NCBI RefSeq assembly: GCF_015354335.1 | Contig: NZ_JADKYR010000001.1 | Location: forward strand, 1 to 64,000 | Source: Methylophilus sp. 13 | GTDB lineage: Bacteria; Pseudomonadota; Gammaproteobacteria; Burkholderiales; Methylophilaceae | DNA length: 64,000 bases | Direction: 5' to 3' | Translations under genes and position numbers: made by a program | Shown: positions 19,347 through 28,069 of the stretch, piece after piece | Numbering within the stretch: the stretch's first letter is position 1 | Layout of the letters: every line of letters begins with the position of its first letter | The notes under the pieces: model-generated | Told to the model about the DNA's origin: nothing | The model's database searches: none | The model's input: the letters and a program-made list of their open reading frames with translations, nothing else

Positions 19347-20216
19347 TTATTGAATTTTTGACTTGGCCCAGTCATTACGTGCACGGCTGGCATGTTCAAA
19401 CAAATCGTGCAAAGCACGACTGTCATCAGCCTCCAAGAGTGCCGTCATGTCGCTGAGCGCTTGTTGATAGAGCCTAAGTTCACTTAATAAGGCGGTTTTG
19501 TTAGCCAGTGCAATATCCCGCCACATCTCAGGATGACTGCCTGCAATGCGCGTAAAGTCGCGGAAACCGCTGGCGGCAAATTTGAACAACAATTCCGCAT
19601 TGCTACGCTTGGCCAGATCCTCCACCAGTGCGAAGGCAAGCAGGTGGGGCAAATGGCTGACGGCTGCAAATACGCTGTCATGTTCTTGCGCACTCATGTG
19701 CGAAACCACTGCACCACATTGCTGCCAAAGTCTGCTGACTTGATCGAGCGCTGAGTTAGAGGTTTGCGCATCAGGCGTCAGAATGACATTCTTACCGAGA
19801 TACAAATCAGCCATGGCAGCAGCAGGGCCACTTTTTTCCGCCCCAGCAATCGGATGACCGCCCACAAATTGATTAACCTGGTCCCCAAGTTCGGCCCTCG
19901 CGTACGCCATCACGTCCGACTTGGTGCTGCCGGCATCTGTGATAATGGTCGACTCGTCCAAATAGGGGCGGATGGCCTTTAAAATCGCCGGCGTCTGTGC
20001 CACTGGAGTGGCAATGATAACCAGATCCGCCGCGTGAAGTGCAGAAGCAATATCCGTTTCCGCACTGTCAATCAAACCCAAATCCAGTGCTTCCTGCAAG
20101 CTTTGTTGAGCGCGGCCCACACCAACAATGTGAGGAGCCCCAGGGTGTTTTTTAAGGGCCAGCGCAATGGAGCCCCCTATTAAACCTACCCCAAAAATCA
20201 CAATTTTCTTGAACAT
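19347..20216 (-). CDS. tyrA: Prephenate dehydrogenase
   Basis: 289 residues; makes 4-hydroxyphenylpyruvate for tyrosine. An N-terminal NAD-binding fold (IFGVGLIGGSIALALKK) is followed by HPIAGAEKSGP (catalytic His), SHLPHLLAFALV and the helical C-terminal dimerisation domain. It is the first gene here of the tyrA-aroA run on the minus strand and diverges from ssrA. Confidence 0.95.
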   Translation of the reverse strand: MFKKIVIFGVGLIGGSIALALKKHPGAPHIVGVGRAQQSLQEALDLGLIDSAETDIASALHAADLVIIATPVAQTPAILKAIRPYLDESTIITDAGSTKSDVMAYARAELGDQVNQFVGGHPIAGAEKSGPAAAMADLYLGKNVILTPDAQTSNSALDQVSRLWQQCGAVVSHMSAQEHDSVFAAVSHLPHLLAFALVEDLAKRSNAELLFKFAASGFRDFTRIAGSHPEMWRDIALANKTALLSELRLYQQALSDMTALLEADDSRALHDLFEHASRARNDWAKSKIQ

Positions 20217-20255
20217 TTATAAATTGTACCATGTCGAAGCAATGCGCCTTTAAGT

Positions 20256-20284
20256 TTGGCTCACCACCGTTTAAGGCGTATAAT
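20256..20284 (+). promoter_or_regulatory. Promoter of ssrA
   Basis: TTGGCT (20256-20261) and a perfect TATAAT (20279-20284) have a 17-base spacer and end 14 bases before the tmRNA 5' end. Confidence 0.75.
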
Positions 20285-20298
20285 CCAAATTCTGTATT

Positions 20299-20644
20299 GG
20301 GGCTGACCCGGTTTCGACGTGGGTTGCAAAGCAGTGCAGGGCATACCGAGGATTCAGGTTCCCTCGTAAATCCATCTGAAAAAGTATAGTCGCAAACGAC
20401 GAAACTTACGCTTTAGCCGCTTAATCCCGGCTGAACGCTGCACCGAAGAGCCTCTCGGTCGGGCCGGGTAACCGGCAGCAGCGTCATTTAGAGAGGATCG
20501 TGCTTTACCGGGTTGCTTGGTAAGGCATTAAATCCAAGGCAACTCGCTTGTCATCTGCTTGCTCGTTGGTGGGTGCCTGGTTAAATATAAACAACACAGC
20601 TAAGTATGTAGAACTGTCTGTGGAGGGCTTGCGGACGGGGGTTC
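20299..20644 (+). ncRNA. ssrA: tmRNA (ssrA), 3' end missing
   Basis: The 5' end GGGGCTGACCCGGTTTCGAC is canonical. The tag frame at 20392-20424 encodes ANDETYALAA followed by TAA, a betaproteobacterial tag. The pseudoknot region and the 3' part GCTTGCGGACGGGGG are present. After GTTC (20641-20644) the sequence should continue with the rest of the T-loop, the CCCCC strand and an acceptor strand ending CCA. Instead it reads TTATCTAAACACTT. About 25-30 bases needed for alanylation are therefore absent, exactly where ssrA-specific integrases act. As it stands the RNA would not be functional unless the displaced end is rejoined elsewhere. Confidence 0.93.
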
Positions 20645-20661
20645 TTATCTAAACACTTCAA

Positions 20662-20734
20662 TTGTGCACATTTATTCAACTATTATTCCTTATATATATA
20701 GGGTTTTTAGTTTGTTTCAAGTTGTGCACATTTA
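20662..20734. repeat. Pair of direct repeats at the ssrA junction
   Basis: TTGTGCACATTTA occurs at 20662-20674 and again at 20722-20734, 60 bases apart and directly after the ssrA break. The core GTGCAC is palindromic. They could be integrase arm sites or a regulatory pair for the region. Confidence 0.55.
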
Positions 20735-20831
20735 ATTTCTTTTCTCTCTAGATCACTTAACTGGAGAAAGTGAATTTCCAATACCTCCCAAACCTAAAAA
20801 TTGAGAACTCACTTTTCACTTTTTGGATTAT

Positions 20832-21776
20832 TTACTGGGTTTGTCTCGATGACTCTTCCACAAGCCAATTCCTGAATGCCACCATTCTGGGCAAGCTAGA
20901 CCATTCAGGTCTGTAAACTACGTAATAAGCAAGTTCTGAGATGTAGGTAATCTCAGGATAGAGGCGAATCAATCTTCCACTGACGATATCTTCTCTAGCC
21001 ATCACACTCCTGGCTAAGGCAACTCCGTGGCCATCTATTGCAGTTTGCAATACCGCGGCGGAGTTGTTTATTTGCATGCCTCGGTTCCCACTGGATAAAG
21101 ACAAACCAAGTTTGTTGAACCACTTGGTCCAATTTACAAACTCCAGCTTTTCACCTATGGATAAGTCATGAATCAAAGTTTGATTGATCAAGCTTAAAGG
21201 ATCTGCCGTTAGTTCTGGATGGTTGCTTAAATAGCTGGGCGAGCAAACAGGATAAATCTCTTCATCCATTAACTTTTCAGAAACTAGGCCTGCCCATTCG
21301 CCAGCACCATATCTAACCCCAACATCAATATTATTCTTCACGAAGTCGATCGGTTTAAGACTCATATCCAATCGCACATCCGTCTCAGGGTTCAGTGCCT
21401 GAAAATGCTCTATTCGAGGTAATAGCCACTTCGCCGCGAAGGCTGGACTAACAGTCACGGTCAGAATTCCACTGCGGCTACCGTCTTTCAATGTTTTCAA
21501 TCCGAGACTTAACTTTTCAAGCCCCTCATGAATGATAGGTAGGGCTTGTTTTGCTTGGTCAGTAACAACAAGCCTGGCCTTTCCTGTGGTGTTCCGGTGG
21601 AACAGGGGCGCTCCTAACCAATCCTCTAAACCACGTACTAACTGGCCAACGGCTGCAGGAGTGACGTTCAACTCGTTTGCGGCAGCAGAGAAGCTTTGAT
21701 GTCTTGCACTGGCTTCAAATGCCCTGAGGGCGTTCAAATGAGCAGGTAGTTTCATGTGAGATAGATTTTCTTTCAA
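20832..21776 (-). CDS. LysR-family transcriptional regulator (GcvA-like)
   Basis: 314 residues. An N-terminal winged helix-turn-helix (LRAFEASARHQSFSAAANELNVTPAAVGQLVRGLEDWLGAPLFHR) is followed by a LysR substrate-binding domain with VSPAFAAKWLLPRIEHFQ, typical of the GcvA branch. It is divergent from an SDR-cupin-oxidase-dehydrogenase operon that it probably controls. Effector unknown. Confidence 0.9.
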   Translation of the reverse strand: MKENLSHMKLPAHLNALRAFEASARHQSFSAAANELNVTPAAVGQLVRGLEDWLGAPLFHRNTTGKARLVVTDQAKQALPIIHEGLEKLSLGLKTLKDGSRSGILTVTVSPAFAAKWLLPRIEHFQALNPETDVRLDMSLKPIDFVKNNIDVGVRYGAGEWAGLVSEKLMDEEIYPVCSPSYLSNHPELTADPLSLINQTLIHDLSIGEKLEFVNWTKWFNKLGLSLSSGNRGMQINNSAAVLQTAIDGHGVALARSVMAREDIVSGRLIRLYPEITYISELAYYVVYRPEWSSLPRMVAFRNWLVEESSRQTQ

Positions 21777-21897
21777 TTGTCGACAGAATATCTCATTTGT
21801 GAATGTGGATCAAAAGTAAAAGAATGCTCATCACTAAGGATCATGCGGAAGATGCTTAGCGGTGGACTATTCATTACTTTTTATTAGGGAGTTTATT

Positions 21898-22686
21898 ATG
21901 AGTAGTAGTTTTTCTTCTAAGGTTGCCATTGTTACCGGAGGTGGATCGGGTATTGGAAAAGAGGTGGCTATTAGATTCGTACAGCTTGGCGGCCAAGTCG
22001 TTATTGGTGGCAGAGATGCAGTTAAGTTACAGCAGGCAGCAAGCGAGATTGATACTTCGGGGCAGAATGTACGCATTGTTTCTGGGGATATTGCAAAACT
22101 TGAGACTAGTAACTCACTCGTAGAGATGGCAACTCAAGCTTTTGGTGGTGTTGACGTACTGTTCAACAATGCAGGGGTGTTTCACCCAAAGCCATTTTTA
22201 GAACTAACAGAGACTGAATATTCGTGGTTCCTGGACACTATTCTTAAAGGTAAGTTTTTCATGGCCCAAGCTGCAGCGAAAGCCATGAAGCTCCGTGGGG
22301 GCGGTGCCATCGTACAAACAGGTTCACTTTGGGCACTACAAGCAATCGGCGCAACGCCGTCTGCCGCTTATTCGGCAGCTAATGCTGGCGTGCATGCGTT
22401 AACGAGAAATCTGGCTATTGAATTAGCTCCCGAAAACATTCGGGTCAACACAGTCGCCCCTGCAGTAGTTGAAACACCTGTTTATAACACCTTTATGAGC
22501 CAAGAGCAGGTCGAGAAGGTTCTTTCAACATTTAATACCTTTCATCCACTGGGCCGTAATGGCCAACCTGCTGATGTTGCTGAGGCAATTTTGTTCTTAG
22601 CCTCAGAGCAAGCTGGTTGGATTACAGGCACAGTGATTCCTGTTGATGGAGGCGTAATGGCCGGCCGTCCCATAGTAAAGATTTAA
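21898..22686 (+). CDS. Short-chain dehydrogenase/reductase (SDR)
   Basis: 262 residues. NAD(P)-binding [21 protein letters not shown], the catalytic Ser in QTGSLWAL, and Tyr/Lys replaced by [17 protein letters not shown]: the usual YxxxK motif reads YSAAN, so the catalytic Lys position holds Asn. The classical catalytic tetrad is therefore incomplete. It ends with [13 protein letters not shown] 21898 is chosen for the AGGGAG site upstream. It is the first gene of the operon with the cupin, amine oxidase and zinc dehydrogenase. Substrate unknown. Confidence 0.87.
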   Translation: MSSSFSSKVAIVTGGGSGIGKEVAIRFVQLGGQVVIGGRDAVKLQQAASEIDTSGQNVRIVSGDIAKLETSNSLVEMATQAFGGVDVLFNNAGVFHPKPFLELTETEYSWFLDTILKGKFFMAQAAAKAMKLRGGGAIVQTGSLWALQAIGATPSAAYSAANAGVHALTRNLAIELAPENIRVNTVAPAVVETPVYNTFMSQEQVEKVLSTFNTFHPLGRNGQPADVAEAILFLASEQAGWITGTVIPVDGGVMAGRPIVKI

Positions 22687-22690
22687 TCAA

Positions 22691-23368
22691 ATGCTAATTA
22701 ATTCAGACTTTCTTCTCAGAGCTTCATTAACCCCGGATTTATATCAATGGGTTGAATCACCTCAACCAGGTGTCGAGCGAGTAATGCTTGACCGTTTCGG
22801 CGGTGAATGCTGCCGAGCAACTAGCATCGTGAAATATGCGGAGGGATCACATTTTCCTACCCATCTACATCCGGGGGGAGAGGAAATTCTGGTGTTGAAT
22901 GGCACATTTTGCGAAGGGGACCAACAATATCCTGAAGGTTGGTACCTCCGTAATCCTCCTGGCTCTAAACATCAACCATCAAGTTCATCTGGCACCGTTA
23001 TTTTTGTGAAGCTTTGGCAGATGGGCGAAAACGACACTGGCAGGGTCCGTATTAATACTAAAGATCCATCAGAGTGGATCAACTGGGGGACGCATGAAGT
23101 TTGTCCCCTGTATTCAAGCGAAACCGAGTGTGTGTGGTTAGAGCGAATTAGACCCAAAACAAAACTCTCTACGAAAGAATTTGATGGTTGCGAAATTTTA
23201 GTCTTAGAGGGTGAGGTAACCATTGATGGCTTGCATTACCCCGTGGGAAGCTGGGTGAGATTGCCTATTGGTGATATCCCAGATATTCATGCTAGTGATA
23301 GCAAAGCTTGTATATACATCAAGACTGGCCATCTTGCCCTGGCTGTTAATCAAGGTGTGTCTGTATGA
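22691..23368 (+). CDS. Two-cupin protein, ChrR-like
   Basis: 225 residues with two cupin-like halves. The first holds HFPTHLHPGGEEILVLNGTF, PEGWYLRNPPGSKHQP; the second holds EFDGCEILVLEGEVTIDG and YPVGSWVRLP. The first half has the His/Glu set expected to bind a metal, while the second lacks His. Similar domains occur in ChrR anti-sigma factors and in acetylacetone-cleaving-type enzymes. It is co-transcribed with the SDR (4-base gap) and overlaps the next gene (ATGA). Confidence 0.75.
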   Translation: MLINSDFLLRASLTPDLYQWVESPQPGVERVMLDRFGGECCRATSIVKYAEGSHFPTHLHPGGEEILVLNGTFCEGDQQYPEGWYLRNPPGSKHQPSSSSGTVIFVKLWQMGENDTGRVRINTKDPSEWINWGTHEVCPLYSSETECVWLERIRPKTKLSTKEFDGCEILVLEGEVTIDGLHYPVGSWVRLPIGDIPDIHASDSKACIYIKTGHLALAVNQGVSV

Positions 23369-24480
23369 ACGAAGTGCAAGTTGCAATTATAGGGGGGGGC
23401 TTGAGTGGGCTTTATGCTGCATACCTCCTCGAACAAAGTGGTATCACTGATTACATTCTGTTTGAAGCCAAAGACTCCTTGGGAGGTAGGTTGAGTTCAC
23501 CCACTGTCGGTGATGAGCATGTGCAGTTTAACGAGCAGCTTAAGCATTTCGATCTCGGGGGAACATGGTACTGGCCCAAGATTCAAACTCGTTTAGACGC
23601 TGTCATCAAGCGAATGGGTTTGCAAGCTTACCCGCAACACGAAGTCGGGGAAATGCTCATTGATCGAGCTGATTTGGGAAGACCAATTCGTGTCAGTGGG
23701 TACGCCTCTTATCCACCAATGATGAGGGTTTCGGGCGGCATGCACGCATTGATCAATGCCATCAAGCAAGCAATCCAGCCTGCCAAAGTCTTAACAGATC
23801 ATACCGTCACTGGGGTTGAATGCAGTAGCAACAAGGTTTGTATAACTGCAAACGGTACACGATGGATTGCAGATCATGTCTTGCTGGCAATTCCCCCAAG
23901 GCTAGCTGCATCAACAATCGACTTTTCTCCTCAATTGCCCGAAGAGACTTATCAAGCATGGATGGGGGTTGATACTTGGATGGCAACTCACGCCAAATAT
24001 CTAGCGATTTATGATGAACCATTCTGGAAGACAGATCATTTATCTGGATATGCACGTAGTGATTATGGACCGCTTGGGGAAATTCACGATGCCTCCTCAG
24101 ATATAGGTGTGCCAGCTCTTTTTGGCTTTTTTGAGTTGCCAGCCTCCGTTCGCAGTACCTTTTCCGAGTCGGAGTTGAAGGAGCGCTGTCGCAAGCAACT
24201 GAAAAGATTGTTCGGGCCTGAAGCCGCCAATCCCAAGTTTGATTTCATAAAGGATTGGAGTGCAGATAAATACACTTCAACACTTTCAGATTTAGATCAT
24301 ATGGATGCACATCCGATACCGCCGCCTTGCATTGCTTCAGAGCCCTGGAGACAGAGGCTAATCGGTATCGCGACAGAGTGGTCAACCCAATATCCTGGCT
24401 ATATCGCAGGAGCCGTGGATGCTTCATTCAATGGGGTGAATCAACTGTTACAACAGAAGCTTGCTAAGGCTGAGAGTTAA
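23365..24480 (+). CDS. FAD-dependent amine oxidase-like protein
   Basis: 371 residues. The N-terminal dinucleotide fold is VAIIGGGLSGLYAAYLLEQS, followed by ILFEAKDSLGGRL, typical of flavin monoamine oxidases and related NAD(P)-binding flavoproteins. GGTWYWPKIQTRL and a C-terminal FAD contact (YPGYIAGAVDASFNGVNQLL) are present. At 371 residues it is shorter than most monoamine oxidases. Substrate unknown. It is coupled to the cupin gene by an ATGA overlap. Confidence 0.8.
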   Translation: MNEVQVAIIGGGLSGLYAAYLLEQSGITDYILFEAKDSLGGRLSSPTVGDEHVQFNEQLKHFDLGGTWYWPKIQTRLDAVIKRMGLQAYPQHEVGEMLIDRADLGRPIRVSGYASYPPMMRVSGGMHALINAIKQAIQPAKVLTDHTVTGVECSSNKVCITANGTRWIADHVLLAIPPRLAASTIDFSPQLPEETYQAWMGVDTWMATHAKYLAIYDEPFWKTDHLSGYARSDYGPLGEIHDASSDIGVPALFGFFELPASVRSTFSESELKERCRKQLKRLFGPEAANPKFDFIKDWSADKYTSTLSDLDHMDAHPIPPPCIASEPWRQRLIGIATEWSTQYPGYIAGAVDASFNGVNQLLQQKLAKAES

Positions 24481-24490
24481 AGGGGTAAAT

Positions 24491-25531
24491 ATGAGGAAGA
24501 CTTACAAAGCATTGCAAGTTTCTGCATCTGGAGAGCTTGAAATTCTTGAAAAGAAGGTGCAGCTGCCAAGCAGTAAGCAGGTGCTTATTGAAGTTGAGGT
24601 ATGTGGGATGTGTGGTGCTGATATATCAGATATTGATAGCGCCGCGTCGAGTGAAGTTCCGAGGGTGCCAGGTCATGAGGTTGTTGGTCGAATTACTGCA
24701 AAGGGAGAGGATGTTCCCAACTGCTGGAAAATTGGTCAACGGGTTGGAGTTGGCCGTTTGGCTGGGTATTGTCATGAGTGCATGCAATGTCGGAAAGGGC
24801 AGTTTCATCTCTGTACTAACCAACTCTACGTCGGAGCCACTTGTGAGGGTGGGTATGCTGAGATGATGTTGGTGTTACATACCGGGCTAATCGCTATTCC
24901 TGACGAATTGTCTTCTGAAGAAGCCGCTCCAATTCTTTGTGCAGGTTTGGCCACCTTTAATGCACTTAAAAAAAGCTCAGCCCAAGCTGGTGATAGCGTA
25001 GCGATTCTCGGGATTGGTGGTTTGGGTCACATGGCAATCCAATATGCTCGCAAGATGGGGTTTAAGGTCATTGCAATCGGCAGAGGAGAACATGATGTTA
25101 AGGATCTTAGGCATTTAGGGGCTCATTTATTCATTGATGCCAGTAGAGCGGATTCAATTGATCAGCTAAAAAGTGCTGGAGGAGTTCAGGCAATCATTTC
25201 GACGGTCCCAACCGCTTCGGATGTTGCTCCATTTCTAAGTGCATTATCCCCTCAGGGGAAAGTAATTCTATTGGGAGCAGGAAAAGCCACATTAGAAATA
25301 TCACCCGGAGGACTTGTTGGTGGGGAAAGATGTGTCGAGGGGTCTTTCACAGGCACACCGTATGAAAGTGAGCGAGCGTTAGATTTCAGCGTTTTATTCG
25401 AGGTGATACCTAGAGTTGAGACCACTCCCATGTACCTAGCCAATGAGGCTCTAGCAAAGTTGAGAGCCGGCAAGGTTAATTACCGGATGGTTTTAATAAT
25501 GTGCAAAGAGTTGCATGCAGACTGTTCTTGA
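24491..25531 (+). CDS. Zinc-dependent alcohol dehydrogenase (MDR family)
   Basis: 346 residues. Catalytic zinc ligands CGMCGADISD and PGHEVVG, the structural-zinc loop with four cysteines (CHECMQCRKGQFHLC), and the Rossmann motif AILGIGGLGHMAIQYARKMG are present. ATG 24491 with AGGGG upstream is preferred over the longer frame. It follows the flavoprotein by 10 bases. Probably oxidises an alcohol or reduces an aldehyde made by the same operon. Confidence 0.9.
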   Translation: MRKTYKALQVSASGELEILEKKVQLPSSKQVLIEVEVCGMCGADISDIDSAASSEVPRVPGHEVVGRITAKGEDVPNCWKIGQRVGVGRLAGYCHECMQCRKGQFHLCTNQLYVGATCEGGYAEMMLVLHTGLIAIPDELSSEEAAPILCAGLATFNALKKSSAQAGDSVAILGIGGLGHMAIQYARKMGFKVIAIGRGEHDVKDLRHLGAHLFIDASRADSIDQLKSAGGVQAIISTVPTASDVAPFLSALSPQGKVILLGAGKATLEISPGGLVGGERCVEGSFTGTPYESERALDFSVLFEVIPRVETTPMYLANEALAKLRAGKVNYRMVLIMCKELHADCS

Positions 25532-25584
25532 ACGAAATTCTCGCTAAGTTTGTCTTCAAAGAAACAAATCGATAAAGGAAACTC

Positions 25585-26046
25585 ATGAAAAAGAATATTT
25601 TGATTTCAATATTTGCACTGCTCTTTGCTCAGTCTTCGATTGCCGCCGAAGATCCATTTGAGCATAACCGATTGTATGTGGGAGCTGAAGCAAGTAAGGA
25701 AACCTATCGTGCAATCTATCAGTTGGATAGTAATAATCCTGAGATAATCAAAAAGGCTTTTCGTAACGTCAACAATCTACTTGAGGATCCTCGGTTAAAA
25801 GGAAAAGTGCAGGTCGAGTTGGTTGCCTATTCAGGAGGGTCTGAGGTTATGATGAAATCAAGTGGCTATGAGGCAGTCCTAAGAGACCTGGTTTCTAAAG
25901 GCGTAATTGTTGTTCAATGCTTAAACACTTTAAAAGAAAAGAAGCTAGAAAAGTCGCAGTTCTATGACTTCATTGGATTTGTACCTTCAGCCAATGGTGA
26001 ATTGGTAATTAGAGGCTCGGAAGGGTGGGTTATCATTAAACCTTGA
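25585..26046 (+). CDS. Periplasmic DsrE/DsrF-like protein
   Basis: 153 residues with a signal peptide (MKKNILISIFALLFAQSSIA). The mature part has the DsrE fold pattern: KVQVELVAYSGGSEVMMK, the loop VSKGVIVVQCLNTLKEK with a single Cys where DsrE-like proteins often carry a sulfur-binding Cys, and a C-terminal GSEGWVIIKP. It is likely a periplasmic sulfur carrier or scavenger. It has an AAAGG site and may be read on from the dehydrogenase. Confidence 0.78.
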   Translation: MKKNILISIFALLFAQSSIAAEDPFEHNRLYVGAEASKETYRAIYQLDSNNPEIIKKAFRNVNNLLEDPRLKGKVQVELVAYSGGSEVMMKSSGYEAVLRDLVSKGVIVVQCLNTLKEKKLEKSQFYDFIGFVPSANGELVIRGSEGWVIIKP

Positions 26047-26140
26047 GGCAATCCCCATTTCTATTCTAACCTCATCCACGGTATACGTTTATCACGAGCG
26101 AGGTTGGATTATTTGAATTCATTCCTTGCAAGGGTTATTC

Positions 26141-26590
26141 ATGAATAAACTACTTTATCGCGGTGTTAGTAAAGAACTGGACCATGAAAATGATGGGAGA
26201 CTTGTAGCCAAGGGAACAAACAGCATGGTGGTCGCTAAACATGATGGTTTAATTACTTATGGCGATAACTTTAAGTACGGCCCATGTTTTGAAAATACTG
26301 TAAGAGCGCAGCAAATGGATACCAAGCCTTATAGTCCACGAGCTATTTCCACATCAACCTCCGCAGCCATTGCGAAAAATTTTGCAACTGCAGGAAATAC
26401 GACGGATGGTTTCATTTATGTTATTAACGCTGAAAGGTTGGGGGAGTTTGGAGTAGTTGCGATAACCCTCGCTAATCCAAAAGTCCCAGCTGAAAAGGAA
26501 GTTACATTAATCCTTGGGGAATTAGAATTCATTCCCCAAGGATTAATAGTCGAGAAATATGAAGTGAAAAGTGATTGGATATTCGATTAG
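26141..26590 (+). CDS. Small protein resembling R-S-E class ADP-ribosyltransferases
   Basis: 149 residues with no signal peptide. An early Arg in LLYRGVSKELD, a central Ser-Thr-Ser segment (AISTSTSAAIAKNFA) and a later Glu-x-Glu (PAEKEVTLIL) occur in the order and spacing of R-S-E ADP-ribosyltransferases; FIYVINAERL lies between. The match is by motif only. It could instead be another protein of that fold. AGGG precedes ATG 26141. Its stop overlaps the convergent TlpA gene. A stand-alone toxin or a protein-modifying enzyme are both possible. Confidence 0.45.
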   Translation: MNKLLYRGVSKELDHENDGRLVAKGTNSMVVAKHDGLITYGDNFKYGPCFENTVRAQQMDTKPYSPRAISTSTSAAIAKNFATAGNTTDGFIYVINAERLGEFGVVAITLANPKVPAEKEVTLILGELEFIPQGLIVEKYEVKSDWIFD

Positions 26591-27129
26591 TTTTGTTTTG
26601 ATGTTAGTGCAGCATCAACAATCGAACGTATCTCATCAGATTTAATTCTACCTACATGTCGATCCAGTATTTTCCCTGTCTGGTCTATTATCAAGGTAAA
26701 GGGTAAGACGCTGTTGTTATTACCCAGGCTTTGACTTAGCGGAATAGCATCAAACTCTGCAGTCACAATTTTGTAGTCCACTTTAGTGGACTCCAAGAAC
26801 TCACCTACCTGCTCAGCATCATCAGCGGCAATCCCTATGAATACGACATCGCTGTCTTTGTAGCTTTGGCTTAATTGATTTAGATCTGGCATCTCATCCC
26901 TGCAAGGCCCGCACCAAGTTGCCCAGAAATTCACAACTGCAACTTTCCCACGAAGCTGACTAAAGTCATAAGCATTCTTATCCTTGTCGGGATATGAAAG
27001 AGCATAGACTGGGTTGTTCGACTCAGCTTTGTTTGCAGTTGGGAATAAGCCCAGACCTTCAGTGTAGATGACACCAGCAATGAAGGCCATAGCTGCTATA
27101 ACAACAGCCACACGAGTAATATTTTTCAT
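26587..27129 (-). CDS. TlpA-family thiol:disulfide oxidoreductase
   Basis: 180 residues. An N-terminal membrane anchor (about 6-26) is followed by a periplasmic thioredoxin fold with NFWATWCGPCRDEMPDL (CGPC active site) and the cis-Pro loop NSVLPFTLIIDQTGK. It probably reduces disulfides or persulfides in the periplasm. It lies 9 bases after the persulfide-dioxygenase-like gene, so it is likely part of sulfide handling. Confidence 0.9.
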   Translation of the reverse strand: MKNITRVAVVIAAMAFIAGVIYTEGLGLFPTANKAESNNPVYALSYPDKDKNAYDFSQLRGKVAVVNFWATWCGPCRDEMPDLNQLSQSYKDSDVVFIGIAADDAEQVGEFLESTKVDYKIVTAEFDAIPLSQSLGNNNSVLPFTLIIDQTGKILDRHVGRIKSDEIRSIVDAALTSKQN

Positions 27130-27138
27130 ACAGATATC

Positions 27139-28002
27139 CTAAATGCCATTGATTGGAATTTTCAGGTAGCTAACGCCATTTTCTTCTGCTCCAGGCATTT
27201 TCCCAGCTCTAATATTCAACTGGATAGATGGGAGAATGAGAGTAGGGAAGGCTAGCGTTTTATCTCTCGCTGTTCGCATCTGTACAAACTCATCTTCACT
27301 AATTGAGTCCTTTACGTGGATATTACTTTTGCGCTGCTCAGCAACAGTGGTTTTATATTGGGGTTCACGACCGGAAGGAGGGTAGTCATGGCACATGTAA
27401 AGCGCTGTCTCAGGCGCCATGGAGAATATGCGCTTGATTGATTTAAAGAGAATGTGGGCATCCCCGCCTGGGAAGTCGCACCTAGCGGTCCCCACGTCAG
27501 GCATGAAGATTGTGTCACCCACAAATACCATCTGGTCCTCTACTATGTAAGCCATGTCAGCCGGGGTATGGCCAGGGACATTAATTGCTTGAACACGAAG
27601 ATTCCCAATATTGAAATTTTCTCCGTCCGCAAATAGATGGTCAAATGCTGTGCCATCTGAAGCTTCTAACTTGTCATAGTTAAATACAACGTTGAAGACT
27701 GTTTGTACTTTCAGAATGTTTTCACCAATGCCGATCTTGCCTCCCAGCTTTTTCTGTAAATAGGGGGCAGCGGTGACATGGTCTGCATGGGCGTGAGTTT
27801 CAAGAATCCAATCAAGGCGTAGATCGTTAGACAAGATATATTCAATCACTTTGTCTGCCATCTTGGTAGAGGTACGCCCTGACTTGGCGTCGTAATCCAA
27901 AACTGCATCCACTACGGCGCAAGATTTAGTGACCTCATCGCTGATTACATGGGTGATGGTGTAGGTTACATCATCAAAAAAAGATTCAACTGTAGGTTTC
28001 AT
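27139..28002 (-). CDS. MBL-fold persulfide dioxygenase (ETHE1/Blh-like)
   Basis: 287 residues. The metallo-beta-lactamase motif ETHAHADHVTAAPYL is followed by INVPGHTPADMAY, FVGDTIF and MCHDYPPSGREP. These fit iron-binding ETHE1-like enzymes that oxidise glutathione persulfide to sulfite. No fused rhodanese domain is present. ATG 28002 with GAAGGA upstream is preferred over the TTG nine codons earlier. Paired with sulfide:quinone oxidoreductase it would complete sulfide detoxification. Confidence 0.9.
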   Translation of the reverse strand: MKPTVESFFDDVTYTITHVISDEVTKSCAVVDAVLDYDAKSGRTSTKMADKVIEYILSNDLRLDWILETHAHADHVTAAPYLQKKLGGKIGIGENILKVQTVFNVVFNYDKLEASDGTAFDHLFADGENFNIGNLRVQAINVPGHTPADMAYIVEDQMVFVGDTIFMPDVGTARCDFPGGDAHILFKSIKRIFSMAPETALYMCHDYPPSGREPQYKTTVAEQRKSNIHVKDSISEDEFVQMRTARDKTLAFPTLILPSIQLNIRAGKMPGAEENGVSYLKIPINGI

Positions 28003-28069
28003 GGGGATTGTTCCTTCGCTATTACTCAATTCTCTGTATGTGGTTGTTTAAAAATGCTTGCACGAGGTC

